From NCBI RefSeq assembly GCF_000719975.1, contig NZ_JOIJ01000007.1, forward strand, positions 248,001 to 312,000: a stretch of 64,000 bases of DNA, given 5' to 3'. Made by a program: the position numbers and the translations under genes. The stretch is from Prauserella rugosa. Lineage in GTDB: Bacteria > Actinomycetota > Actinomycetes > Mycobacteriales > Pseudonocardiaceae. The notes beneath the pieces were generated by a model. The model was not told the origin of the DNA. It saw nothing but the letters and a program-made list of their open reading frames with translations, and made no database searches. This document shows, piece after piece, positions 28,243-36,356 of this stretch; the stretch's first letter is position 1; every line of letters begins with the position of its first letter.

Positions 28243-29105
28243 GCAGGCGCAAGCACGTCGCGGGGCGGAAGACGTCGACGCGGGAACCGGCCAGGCGCCA
28301 GGCGGACGAGAATCGCTGGTGGCGAAGGCTGTCGACGGTCGGAGGCAGGGCGAAGGTGGCCGTCGTCGGCACCGTGGGCCTGGTCGCGACGCTCGCCGCC
28401 ATCCCCGGCGCGTACGGATGGTTGCACGACCAGGCGCGGGACCTGGTCGGTGAGGACCCGCTCGTCGCGGAGGGCAGAGCCAACCCCGCAGTCATCACCG
28501 CCGTCTACTGGGCCACCGACGACATCGTCACCGGATCAACGACGCGGGACGTGCTCGAGGCCATCAAGTCCGGCGGCGCGCAGATGGGCACGTCCGGTCA
28601 CACCGTGGCGCTCAACAGCAACCGGGCGGGGCGGATCGACGTCGTCCGCATCACCGCCGTCGTCGAACGGCGCGAGCGGCCGTTGGCCGGCACCGCGTTC
28701 CTCGCCGACCCGCAGGGCGGCGACAGTGACGCGCTGTTGGTCCGGGTGCCGCTCGATGCGGGCGGCGACGAGATCCCGGCACGGGTCCAGCGCGGAGGTG
28801 GGCAGCCGCGGCCGTACGGAGCCGACGGCCGCATCCGGTATGTCGAACAGGGCAAGGCCGAGCACATGATCGTGCAGGCGTCGACGGAGACGTGCCACTG
28901 CACGTGGCGGCTGCGGATCGACTACACCTACCGCGGGCAACACGGCACGGTCACGGTCCCGCCCCGCGACCGGCCCGCGTTCGAGACGACGGCGTGGGGT
29001 CGCCACGCCGTCCAGTACGACGCGTGGGGAGCAGGCGTAGGACAGCTGACCCGCACCGACTGTGCGCGGCACCCCGGCGAGTGCCGCACGAGCCCTGACC
29101 GGTGA
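28239..29105 (+). CDS. Hypothetical single-pass membrane protein
   Basis: 288 residues from GTG 28239, overlapping the previous stop by four bases. A basic cytoplasmic N-terminus (SRRKHVAGRKTS, RRLSTVGGRAK) precedes one membrane helix (VAVVGTVGLVATLAAIPGAYG). The remainder is a probably extracytoplasmic domain with three to four Cys (TCHCTWRLRIDY, CARHPGEC). No family recognised. It is likely exported via its own anchor and coupled to the multi-pass partner. Confidence 0.7.
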   Translation: MSRRKHVAGRKTSTREPARRQADENRWWRRLSTVGGRAKVAVVGTVGLVATLAAIPGAYGWLHDQARDLVGEDPLVAEGRANPAVITAVYWATDDIVTGSTTRDVLEAIKSGGAQMGTSGHTVALNSNRAGRIDVVRITAVVERRERPLAGTAFLADPQGGDSDALLVRVPLDAGGDEIPARVQRGGGQPRPYGADGRIRYVEQGKAEHMIVQASTETCHCTWRLRIDYTYRGQHGTVTVPPRDRPAFETTAWGRHAVQYDAWGAGVGQLTRTDCARHPGECRTSPDR

Positions 29106-29149
29106 GCTGTCGCCCACCGGATGCCGCACCACCCCGAGAGGTAGGGCCG

Positions 29150-29719
29150 CTACTTCTTCGCGGCCGCCTTCTGTGCCTTCTTGAAGGTGCGTACCTCGGC
29201 GAGGGTGTCGGGGTCGACGACGTCGGCGATCGAGCGGCGGGCGCCCTCCTCGCCGTACGCCCCGGCGGCCTCCCGCCACCCCGCCGGTTGCACGCCGAGC
29301 TGCTTTCCCAGCAGCGCCAGGAAAATGCGTGCCTTCTGGTCGCCGAAACCGGGCAGCGCCTTCAGCCGCTTGAGGACCTCTTTCCCGTCCGGGTCCCCGT
29401 AGGTCCACAGCTCAGCGGTGTCGCCGTCGTAGTGGTCGACGATGTAGCGGGCGAGGGCGTGGAGGCGCTTGCCCATCGACGCGCCGTAGCGGTGGATCGC
29501 CGGCTTGGCCACGCACAGTTCGACGAACGAGTCGACGTCGGTTGCGGCGATCTTGTGCACGTCGAAGCCGTCCATGCGTTCGTCGAGCTTCTTCGGACCC
29601 GCGAACGCCACCTCCATCGCCACCTGCTGGTCCAGCAGCATTCCGCTCAGCAGCGCGAACGGGTCGTCGGAGAGCAGCGTATCGGCGGCGGCGTCGCCGG
29701 TGAGATTGAGCTTCGGCAT
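29150..29719 (-). CDS. HhH-GPD-type base-excision repair protein
   Basis: 189 residues. It shows the ALLSGMLLDQQVAMEVAFAGP helix, a helix-hairpin-helix in LKALPGFGDQKARIFLALLGKQLG (the G-x-G-D-Q-K hairpin), and a basic Lys-rich tail. This matches the actinobacterial HhH-GPD family that resembles DNA glycosylases but lacks a 4Fe-4S cluster. Start ATG 29719. Convergent with the membrane protein pair and followed upstream by the MarR gene in the same direction. Confidence 0.8.
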   Translation of the reverse strand: MPKLNLTGDAAADTLLSDDPFALLSGMLLDQQVAMEVAFAGPKKLDERMDGFDVHKIAATDVDSFVELCVAKPAIHRYGASMGKRLHALARYIVDHYDGDTAELWTYGDPDGKEVLKRLKALPGFGDQKARIFLALLGKQLGVQPAGWREAAGAYGEEGARRSIADVVDPDTLAEVRTFKKAQKAAAKK

Positions 29720-29744
29720 GTCCTCATCGTCGCACGTCTCGCCC

Positions 29745-30218
29745 TCAACGATCGCCGAAGTCGGTTGCGATCGCGGCGGTGAAGGTCTCCTCGTAGCGCA
29801 GGAACGTGTCGACGACCAGTCGCTGTTGCTCGGCGTCCAGCGGTTCCAGTGCGGCCCGCCACGCGTGCGCACCCGGCGAGAGCCACCGGCTGATGACCGG
29901 CCTGCTGTCCGGGGTGATGTCGACGATCCGGCGCCGCCGGTCGGCCGGGTCCTCGCTGCGCACGAGCACACCTTTGCGCGCGAGCTCGGTCACGACCAGG
30001 CTCGCGGTCGTCGGTTCCACCCCCAGCGCCTCGGCCAACCCTGACACGCTCATCGGCCCGTCGAGCAGCAACATCGACAACGCCGACAGGTGCCGCGGCG
30101 TGAGTTCGAGCGAGCGCAGCTCCTCGGGCAGCGGCAGGCGCTTGATCCGGCCCACCAACCTCGGCAGCACGAGCATCAGCTTCCTGACGGCGTCCTCCGT
30201 GGCGTCCGGCGTTGACAT
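29745..30218 (-). CDS. MarR-family regulator
   Basis: 157 residues. Winged helix: LTPRHLSALSMLLLDGPMSVSGLAEALGVEPTTASLVVTELARKGVLV, wing SEDPADRRRRIVDIT. Helical ends for dimerisation. It is divergent from a tautomerase gene, with two AT-rich palindromes between them. It probably represses that gene and itself. The inducer is unknown; a phenolic or other small molecule is plausible from the family. Confidence 0.82.
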   Translation of the reverse strand: MSTPDATEDAVRKLMLVLPRLVGRIKRLPLPEELRSLELTPRHLSALSMLLLDGPMSVSGLAEALGVEPTTASLVVTELARKGVLVRSEDPADRRRRIVDITPDSRPVISRWLSPGAHAWRAALEPLDAEQQRLVVDTFLRYEETFTAAIATDFGDR

Positions 30219-30237
30219 CCGCCGACCCTCCCAATAC

Positions 30238-30268
30238 TTTTGGTATCAAAATCTTTTTGTTTTCAAAA
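30238..30268. promoter_or_regulatory. Two TTTTG-N4-CAAAA boxes, probable MarR operators
   Basis: TTTTGGTATCAAAA (30238-30251) and TTTTGTTTTCAAAA (30255-30268) share the same half-sites and are spaced by 17 bases centre to centre. They occupy the 69-base gap between divergent marR and the tautomerase gene; AT content is very unlike the surroundings. Confidence 0.72.
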
Positions 30269-30287
30269 CTTGCCTGGGGAGGATCCT

Positions 30288-30674
30288 ATGCCGCACCTCG
30301 ACGTACACGTGGCGGAGAGTGACCTGGCGGGTCGCGAGACCGCACTGATCGAGAAGCTCACCGGCGCGATCGTGTCGGTCTATGGGGAGTGGGCTCGCAA
30401 CATCGCGGTCGTGCGACTGTTCGGCGTGCCCGCCGGGCGCTGGGGTGTCGGCGGCCGGATCGCCGAGGCACCGTCGCCGACCGTGAACTTCGGCATCAAG
30501 GAGGCCGTCTTCGAGCGGGCCGACGCCGACGACATCCTCGGCGGGCTCGTGGCTGCGGTCACCGATGCACTGGCCGAGGTCCTCGGCGAACACGTCCGCG
30601 CGGGAGCGACGGTCGAGTTCGACGGCGTGGCCGACGGGCGTACGGGGGTGGGAGGCGTACTCGTGACGTCGTGA
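30288..30674 (+). CDS. Tautomerase-superfamily protein
   Basis: 128 residues. After removal of Met the N-terminus would be Pro (PHLDVHVAE), the catalytic base of the 4-oxalocrotonate tautomerase superfamily. The rest has the beta-alpha-beta pattern: RETALIEKLTGAIVSVYGEW and, in the second half, GGLVAAVTDALAEVLGEHVR. The length fits a fused or long-form member. GGGGAGGATCCTATG gives the ribosome-binding site. Under the control of the divergent MarR protein, it may act on an aromatic breakdown product; substrate unknown. Confidence 0.75.
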   Translation: MPHLDVHVAESDLAGRETALIEKLTGAIVSVYGEWARNIAVVRLFGVPAGRWGVGGRIAEAPSPTVNFGIKEAVFERADADDILGGLVAAVTDALAEVLGEHVRAGATVEFDGVADGRTGVGGVLVTS

Positions 30675-31000
30675 CGCTCGCGGGCCCGCCGTGGCGGGCC
30701 GCGCACCGGGTCGATGCGGTGGTGCGGGGTCGACGCCCTGGGTGACCGTGGTCGTCACGCAAAGTCGCCCCGCTCCGACCCCTCGCGCTCGCCGTCGCGA
30801 GCCACTAACGTGCGGGCCGAGGTCTGCGGGATACGTCCGAAACGTCACGGGGGCCTACGCGTCCTTAGCACAGCCGCCGCCATGATCGGTAGCTCGCTGT
30901 CGCCATCGTCACGCGTGTTTCTGCATTGTTGCAGGTTAATCGGGTGATCGTGACCGTCGTGAGCTGATAAGGAAACAACGACCTGTTACGTTGCTTGAAT
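30675..31000. other. Non-coding leader/promoter region of ect cluster
   Basis: 326 bases without a gene. It contains a stem of GGCCCGCC (30683-30690) and GGCGGGCC (30693-30700) that may end the tautomerase transcript. The last 110 bases are AT-richer than the surroundings and must hold the ectA promoter. No convincing -35/-10 pair or Shine-Dalgarno is seen; TTGCATTGTTGCAG-like sequence near 30921-30934 is a minor dyad. Confidence 0.6.
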
Positions 31001-31540
31001 ATGTCCGGAAAGCACACAAAGCGTGCCAACGGCGATAATGATTCGGCGGGCCACGTGGTGATCGAACCACCAGCGGCGGATGACGGCGCGGCCCTCTGGC
31101 GAATAGCGCGTGATTCACAAAAGCTGGACCTGAACTCGTCCTACGCCTACTTGCTGTGGTGCCGTGATTTCGCCGACACATCTGTCGTCGCCCGCGTTGA
31201 CGGGAACCCCGTAGGATTCGTGATGGGCTATCGACGGCCCACCGCGCCCGATTCTCTGCTGGTGTGGCAGGTCGCTGTGGACGATTCACAGCGCGGCCGC
31301 GGCCTGGCCGGGAAGATGCTGGACGCTCTGTTCGAGCGAGCGGTCGCAGACGGTGTGCGGTACCTCGACACCACCATCACACCGGACAACGAAGCGTCGA
31401 TCCGGTTGTTCGGATCCTTCGCCAAACGGTGGGACGCGACGCTGGAGCGGTCGGACTTCCTTGCCGCGGAGCAATTCCCGGATCCGCACGAGCCGGAAGA
31501 TCTCTTCCGCGTCGGTCCGCTGAACCCGCCCGCCGGCTGA
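31001..31540 (+). CDS. ectA: L-2,4-diaminobutyrate N-acetyltransferase EctA
   Basis: 179 residues from ATG 31001. GNAT fold: LWRIARDSQKLDLNSSYAYLLWCRDF at the N-terminus, which is the EctA diagnostic block. The acetyl-CoA loop is VDDSQRGRGLAGKMLDAL (R/Q-x-x-G-x-G/A). It transfers an acetyl group from acetyl-CoA to diaminobutyrate, the second step of ectoine synthesis. First gene of ectABCD. No good Shine-Dalgarno; an upstream in-frame TTG at 30995 would add two residues. Confidence 0.95.
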   Translation: MSGKHTKRANGDNDSAGHVVIEPPAADDGAALWRIARDSQKLDLNSSYAYLLWCRDFADTSVVARVDGNPVGFVMGYRRPTAPDSLLVWQVAVDDSQRGRGLAGKMLDALFERAVADGVRYLDTTITPDNEASIRLFGSFAKRWDATLERSDFLAAEQFPDPHEPEDLFRVGPLNPPAG

Positions 31541-31611
31541 GCCGCGCCGAGCGCGCGAAGCGCCGCGAACACATCACCAGATTTGCCTGAAAAAGCAGGA
31601 GCTGAAAACAC

Positions 31612-32865
31612 GTGAGCATCTTCGAAAAGCTCGAGTCCGAGGTGCGCAGCTACAGCCGTGGCTGGCCCGTCGTCTTCGACAAGGCGCAGGGCAGCTGGCT
31701 GTACACGGAGGACGGCAAGCCGTACCTCGACTTCTTCGCCGGCGCGGGCGCCCTCAACTACGGGCACAACAACCCCGCGCTCAAGCAGGCCCTGATCGAC
31801 TACATCTCCCGCGACGGCGTGACGCACTCGCTGGACATGTACACCGTCGCCAAGCGGGACTTCCTGCAGTCGCTCGACGACGTGATCCTGCAGCCGCGCA
31901 ACATGGAGTACAAGGTCATCTTCCCCGGCCCCGGTGGCGCCAACGCCGTCGAGGCCGCGCTGAAGCTGGCCCGCAAGGTGACCGGCCGCGAGTCGGTCAT
32001 CAACTTCACCAACGCCTTCCACGGCATGACCCTGGGCGCGCTGTCGGTCACCGGTAACTCGATGAAGCGCGGCGCCGCGGGCATCCCGCTCGTGCACGCC
32101 ACGCCGATGCCGTTCGACAAGTACTTCGACGGCGAGTTCCCCGACTTCTTCTACTTCGAGCGGCTCCTCGAGGACTCCGGCTCGGGCCTGAACGAGCCTG
32201 CCGCCGTCATCGTCGAGTCCGTGCAGGGCGAGGGCGGCATCAACGCCGCGCGCCTCGACTGGCTCAAGGGCCTTTCCGACCTGTGCAAGAAGCACGGCAT
32301 CCTGCTCATCCTCGACGACGTGCAGATGGGCTGCGGTCGCACCGGTCCGTTCTTCAGCTTCGAAGAGGCCGGCATCGAGCCCGACATGATCTGCATGTCC
32401 AAGTCGATCGGTGGCTACGGCCTTCCGATGGCGATCACGCTCGTGCGCCCGGACCTCGACGTCTGGTCGCCCGGCGAGCACAACGGCACGTTCCGCGGCA
32501 TCAGCCCCGCGTTCGTCACGGCCGCCGCGGCGCTGCGCAACTACTGGAACGACGACACGCTCGAGAAGTCGACCAAGGCCAAGGGCGAGAAGATCGCGGC
32601 CGAGTTCGGCAAGCTCGTCGACGCCTACCCGGACGCCGAGCTGATCGCCAAGGGCCGTGGTCTCGCGCGCGGTCTCGAGTTCGGCAACGCCGAGGCCGCG
32701 GGCAAGGTCGCCGCGGCGGCGTTCGACCGCGGCCTGCTGCTCGAGACCTCCGGCCCGAGCGACGAGGTCGTGAAGCTGCTCCCGCCGCTCACGCTCACCG
32801 ACGACGAACTCACCAAGGGCTTGGAGATCATCTCCGAATCCGTCGAGTCCGTGTTGTCCCGCTGA
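31612..32865 (+). CDS. ectB: L-2,4-diaminobutyrate transaminase EctB
   Basis: 417 residues, class-III PLP aminotransferase. Starts with GTG 31612 after AGGAG. Motifs: [54 protein letters not shown] (Asp binding the PLP pyridine), and the Schiff-base lysine in [12 protein letters not shown]. It converts aspartate-semialdehyde and glutamate to diaminobutyrate and 2-oxoglutarate, committing carbon to ectoine. Second gene of the cluster, 71 bases from ectA. Confidence 0.96.
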   Translation: MSIFEKLESEVRSYSRGWPVVFDKAQGSWLYTEDGKPYLDFFAGAGALNYGHNNPALKQALIDYISRDGVTHSLDMYTVAKRDFLQSLDDVILQPRNMEYKVIFPGPGGANAVEAALKLARKVTGRESVINFTNAFHGMTLGALSVTGNSMKRGAAGIPLVHATPMPFDKYFDGEFPDFFYFERLLEDSGSGLNEPAAVIVESVQGEGGINAARLDWLKGLSDLCKKHGILLILDDVQMGCGRTGPFFSFEEAGIEPDMICMSKSIGGYGLPMAITLVRPDLDVWSPGEHNGTFRGISPAFVTAAAALRNYWNDDTLEKSTKAKGEKIAAEFGKLVDAYPDAELIAKGRGLARGLEFGNAEAAGKVAAAAFDRGLLLETSGPSDEVVKLLPPLTLTDDELTKGLEIISESVESVLSR

Positions 32866-32970
32866 CACGACGCCCCACCTGACGGGCCCCCGCCCGGTTC
32901 TGTGCTCGAATGGCAGGGCCGGGCGGTGGCTCGCGCGCCCCACGAACACTCACGACCCAAAGGAGTCGCA

Positions 32971-33363
32971 TTGATCGTCCGCAGCCTCGACGAGATCACG
33001 GACACCGACGCCGACATCAAGACCGAGAACTGGCGCAGCAAGCGCATCCTGCTGGCCAAGGACAAGCTCGGCTTCTCCGTTCACGAGACGACGCTCTACG
33101 CGGGCACCGTGAACGACTTCTGGTACGCCAACCACATCGAGGCGGTGTTTATCACCGAGGGCGAGGGCGAGGTCGAGGACAAGGCCACCGGTGAGGTGCA
33201 CCAGCTCAAGCCGGGCTCGATCTACGTGCTGAACAACGCGGACAAGCACCAGGTGCGGCCGCGGACCGAGATGAAGACCGTCTGCGTGTTCAACCCGCCC
33301 GTCACCGGTCGCGAGGTGCACGACGAGAACGGCGTCTACCCCCTGATCGTCGAAGAGGACTGA
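32971..33363 (+). CDS. ectC: Ectoine synthase EctC
   Basis: 130 residues, cupin. The start is TTG 32971, giving MIVRSLDEITDTDAD, the usual EctC N-terminus; AAAGGAG lies 4-10 bases ahead. The longer in-frame ATG at 32902 would add residues unrelated to EctC. Cupin motifs HIEAVFITEGEGEVED and GSIYVLNNADKHQVRP contain the iron-binding Glu, Tyr and His. It cyclises N-gamma-acetyl-diaminobutyrate to ectoine. Confidence 0.95.
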   Translation: MIVRSLDEITDTDADIKTENWRSKRILLAKDKLGFSVHETTLYAGTVNDFWYANHIEAVFITEGEGEVEDKATGEVHQLKPGSIYVLNNADKHQVRPRTEMKTVCVFNPPVTGREVHDENGVYPLIVEED

Positions 33364-33401
33364 CACAAAACGTTGCCATAGGCGACGTGTCACCCCAGTT
33401 C

Positions 33402-33464
33402 AACGGGTACCCGGTCAGTGTGGCCGCCGTCGCCGACGGCGCCCACACGGGCCGGGTACCCGTT
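33402..33464 (+). terminator. Long nested hairpin between ectC and ectD
   Basis: The outer stem AACGGGTACCCGG (33402-33414) pairs with CCGGGTACCCGTT (33452-33464). Inside it, GTGTGG pairs with CCACAC (33418-33423 / 33443-33448) and GCCGTC with GACGGC (33426-33431 / 33435-33440). The structure is 38 bases after ectC and 57 before ectD. It could attenuate read-through or stabilise ectABC mRNA; no U-tract. Confidence 0.65.
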
Positions 33465-33521
33465 CTCTGTAGGAGAGAGATAACCGGAACAACAGAGTGG
33501 AGAACCCTGTAGGAGGCGAAC

Positions 33522-34445
33522 GTGACTCTCGCGCAGAGCCGCACGAACGACACCAACGTTTCCGACGCCTACCCGACCCGCCTGCGTGGCGGCGAGGCGC
33601 AGCTGCTGGATCGAAGTGATCCCGCTGTCTGGGGTGTTGCCGACGACGGCCCCTTCGACGCCGCCGAACTCGCAGCCCACGAGGCGAAGGGCTACTCGAT
33701 CCTGGAAGGCCTGATCTCGCCTGCCGAGGTCCAGGGCTACTGGAGGGAACTCGAGCGACTGTCGTCGGACGAGCAGCTGAAGGCCGACGAACGCGTGGTC
33801 ACGGAGAAGACCTCCGGCGAGGTGCGATCGATTTTCGAGGTGCACAAAATCAGCGAGCTGATCGCAGAATTGGCTCGTGATCCGCGCATTCTCGACCGGG
33901 CACGTCAGATTCTGGGTTCCGATGTCTACATTCACCAGAGTCGCGTGAACTACATGCCGGGATTCCGGGGCAACGGCTTCTACTGGCATTCCGACTTCGA
34001 GACCTGGCACGCCGAGGACGGCATGCCGCGGCCGCGCGCGGTGAGCTGTTCGATCGCGCTCACCGACAACTACCCGTTCAACGGCGGGCTGATGGTGATG
34101 CCCGGTTCGCACCGGACCTTCGTGCAGTGCCTCGGCGAGACCCCGGACGACCACTACAAGGCCTCGCTGAAGGAACAGGAGATCGGCGTCCCCAGCGAGA
34201 ACGACATCACCAAGCTGGCCGCCGAACACGGCATCGACCAGTTCACCGGGCCCGCAGGGTCGGCGCTGTTCTTCGACTCGAACATCATGCACGGCTCGGG
34301 CAACAACATCACCCCGTACCCGCGGTCGAACATCTTCCTGGTGTTCAACAGCGTGGAGAACACGCTCGTCGAGCCGTTCGCCGCGAGCAGTCCGCGGCCC
34401 GAGTTCATCGGTGCCCGCGACTTCACGCCGCTGAGCCGGGACTGA
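33522..34445 (+). CDS. ectD: Ectoine 5-hydroxylase EctD
   Basis: 307 residues. GTG start with TAGGAGGCGAAC ahead. 2-oxoglutarate- and Fe(II)-dependent dioxygenase: iron ligands in FYWHSDFETWHAEDGMPRPR (H-x-D) and in NIMHGSGNNITPYPRSN (second His), with 2-oxoglutarate Arg in the latter. The signature around the HxD is characteristic for EctD rather than other PhyH proteins. It makes 5-hydroxyectoine from ectoine. Placed 158 bases from ectC behind a hairpin, so its expression may be partly separate. Confidence 0.95.
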   Translation: MTLAQSRTNDTNVSDAYPTRLRGGEAQLLDRSDPAVWGVADDGPFDAAELAAHEAKGYSILEGLISPAEVQGYWRELERLSSDEQLKADERVVTEKTSGEVRSIFEVHKISELIAELARDPRILDRARQILGSDVYIHQSRVNYMPGFRGNGFYWHSDFETWHAEDGMPRPRAVSCSIALTDNYPFNGGLMVMPGSHRTFVQCLGETPDDHYKASLKEQEIGVPSENDITKLAAEHGIDQFTGPAGSALFFDSNIMHGSGNNITPYPRSNIFLVFNSVENTLVEPFAASSPRPEFIGARDFTPLSRD

Positions 34446-34520
34446 CGCCCACGCGGCAGCCGCGCAGCGGTGCACGAACGCGGCCGAGTCGGTTCGGCCG
34501 AATGCGGTAGGGCAGGCGAC

Positions 34521-34565
34521 GCGCAAGGTCGATTTCTCCAGGGGTGGGTGTAGTCGACCTTGCGC
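34521..34565. terminator. 12-bp stem, probable ectABCD terminator
   Basis: GCGCAAGGTCGA (34521-34532) pairs perfectly with TCGACCTTGCGC (34554-34565), 21-base loop. It is 76 bases downstream of the ectD stop. No U-tract. Confidence 0.55.
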
Positions 34566-34689
34566 AGCCTGTTACCGTGTCGCCACCTCATCGCGTAAGC
34601 GGTGGGCAGCCGTCCGCAGCGGCCTGGTGACTCCTTTGCTCGGGGTGGGCACTGCGTGACCGCGGTGGAGGCGGCGACAGTACGAGGAG

Positions 34690-34734
34690 TACGGCCCCGC
34701 GCCATCAGATCGGGACTGATGGCACGGGGCCGTA
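34690..34734. terminator. 19-position stem-loop
   Basis: TACGGCCCCGCGCCATCAG (34690-34708) pairs with CTGATGGCACGGGGCCGTA (34716-34734) at 18 of 19 positions, 7-base loop, followed by TTCTGT. It is the strongest hairpin of the region and likely a terminator. Confidence 0.65.
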
Positions 34735-34919
34735 TTCTGTGTGCTGCCCCGTGCGGTCTGCTGCCCGAGCCGCCGCCTCCACGTCCGCCGGATTTCCCGA
34801 CGTGCCGCGAAAATGCGCGAATCAGTCGAATGGTGCGCCGGCCGTGACCGAGCCGGCCGGGTGGTCCAGAACTCCCGTAGTAGAGAACCCGGCAGAGGAG
34901 AACCCCCGCAGGGGAGAAC

Positions 34920-35795
34920 TCAGTCGAACAGGCTCGACTCGCCGTGGATGTCGAGCAGTTCGTACACCGGCCTGCCGCGCCGTCCGTCGATCGTGGTGGT
35001 GCGAACCACCCGGAGCCGGGCCGTCACCGGCCGGTCGAGGTTGACCTTGATCTGGTCGAGCAGGTCCGGCACGACCGCGCCCTGGATGGTGCTTCCGGTG
35101 TCCCGCTCGAGGTAGAAGATCCGCCTGCGGGTGCGCACGCCGTCCAGCCTGCCGGTAACGGTCTCGTAGCCGACGTCCTCCCGCGACTCACGCAGGCTGT
35201 TGCCCAGCACGCGCGCCTGCTCGGTCGTCATGCTGCGCGTGACCTCGTCACCCGACGTCGGCGTGAGCGTCAGACCGAGGCTGGAGGTCTTCGTGACGGC
35301 GCTGACGATGTCACTCACCGCGTTGCGGATGGTGTCGCGCTGCAACAACACCGCATCCAACGCGCCGTCGTCGGATCCGTTGATGGGCAGGAAGTCGCAC
35401 AGCTCCTTGACCGCGCGCTCGGACAGAGTCTCGATGCCGTCGTTGATCAGCGCGTCCGGATCGGACGTCTCGGGAAAACCGAAGAACAGCGCGTTGCCTG
35501 CCTGGCCGCGCTGCAACAGCGGAGCCTTCTCCCGGTCGGCGGGCTGGACGTAGGTGATCTCGCCCTGCGGATTGCGGACGATGTGGCCGACCTTCGCCGT
35601 GGCGTCCTGGAACGCCCTGCTGATGTCGGAGAACGCGTAGGCGTCCATACGGGTGGAGTCGAGCATCGACACCCGCAGCAGTGCCGACCGGCCGGTGCGT
35701 TCGAACTTGGCGTGCGCCGCACGCGCGGACGCGCGCGCGAGGTCGTCCAGCCACGTACCGCCGGGAATCGCCTCGGCGACGTCCTCGAAACTCAC
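34920..35795 (-). CDS. Unrecognised 291-residue partner of NTase-like protein
   Basis: 291 residues from GTG 35795, overlapping the upstream stop by four bases (GTGA). No family recognised. The N-terminus (SFEDVAEAIPGGTWLDDLARASARAAHAKF) is helical. The centre has ADREKAPLLQRGQAG and DDGALDAVLLQRDTIRNAVSDIVSAV, and the C-terminal quarter contains a beta-rich segment (YETVTGRLDGVRTRRRIFYL, RPVTARLRVVRTTTIDG). No membrane segment or signal is seen, so cytoplasmic. Tight coupling with the nucleotidyltransferase-like gene suggests a two-component functional unit of unknown role, possibly toxin-antitoxin-like. Confidence 0.7.
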   Translation of the reverse strand: MSFEDVAEAIPGGTWLDDLARASARAAHAKFERTGRSALLRVSMLDSTRMDAYAFSDISRAFQDATAKVGHIVRNPQGEITYVQPADREKAPLLQRGQAGNALFFGFPETSDPDALINDGIETLSERAVKELCDFLPINGSDDGALDAVLLQRDTIRNAVSDIVSAVTKTSSLGLTLTPTSGDEVTRSMTTEQARVLGNSLRESREDVGYETVTGRLDGVRTRRRIFYLERDTGSTIQGAVVPDLLDQIKVNLDRPVTARLRVVRTTTIDGRRGRPVYELLDIHGESSLFD

Positions 35796-36283
35796 CACGT
35801 CACCTCCGCAAAGCCCTTGAACATGCCGTGCCGCGGACCGCGCGCCCACGTCGGCTCCCACGCGTCCTCGTCGCCCGGCCTGCACAGGAATCCGTCGAGC
35901 AGGCCGCTCATCGGGCGGACCCGGTCGAGGTACATCGCCGGCTGTTCGGCGATCACGCCGTTGAGCGTGAGCATCCCGTACAGCGCCTCGCGCGCGGGCC
36001 CGGTGAGGCGTTTCAGGCTGCCCCAGTCGTCCGGGATGAGCAGCACGTCGACATCGCGCGGCACGTTCTCCGAGCGCACCGTGATCTCGCCCGCGATCCA
36101 CGCCCTGCCGGAGGGGATCAGACCACCGACGACACCGAGGTAGCCGGACAGCGCACTGAACAGCACCTCGCGTTCGTTGCGGTGCGGGGCGTCCCACACG
36201 AACCGTTCGTAGAGGTCCGACAGATCGGCGGGGTGTCGTCCAGGAGGCAGAACGTTGTCCGGAGTCCAGTAGGGGAGCGGCAT
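35792..36283 (-). CDS. DUF6932-like / nucleotidyltransferase-fold protein
   Basis: 163 residues with AAGGAA ribosome-binding site. N-terminal LPYWTPDNVLPPGRHPADLSDLYERFV resembles the LPPGxH leader of DUF6932 proteins. GRAWIAGEITVRSENVPRDVDVLLIPDDW looks like a degenerate minimal-nucleotidyltransferase core (G-S/E plus D-x-D in DVDVLL). Family assignment is from recalled pattern and is tentative; catalytic activity is uncertain since the usual GS dipeptide is GE here. It heads the two-gene unit with the 291-residue protein and is 73 bases after the ArfA-like pair. Confidence 0.55.
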   Translation of the reverse strand: MPLPYWTPDNVLPPGRHPADLSDLYERFVWDAPHRNEREVLFSALSGYLGVVGGLIPSGRAWIAGEITVRSENVPRDVDVLLIPDDWGSLKRLTGPAREALYGMLTLNGVIAEQPAMYLDRVRPMSGLLDGFLCRPGDEDAWEPTWARGPRHGMFKGFAEVTW

Positions 36284-36356
36284 CCACGTTCCTTACATCG
36301 CCGACGAAGCGCCGGAAGCGGCTCAGCGAACTTATCAGCCGCGACGCGACGCGCCC

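Larger units (their letters stand above)
34446..34919. other. Non-coding gap with two hairpins after ectD
   Basis: 474 bases between ectD and the convergent unit at 34920. It holds a 12-bp stem at 34521-34565 and an 18/19-bp stem at 34690-34734, both listed separately. No protein-like frame, tRNA or other RNA family recognised. Confidence 0.7.

Noticed and set aside
34690..34734. tRNA or structured RNA gene after ectD
   Set aside because: Single uninterrupted stem-loop with no cloverleaf arms or CCA end; behaves like a terminator.
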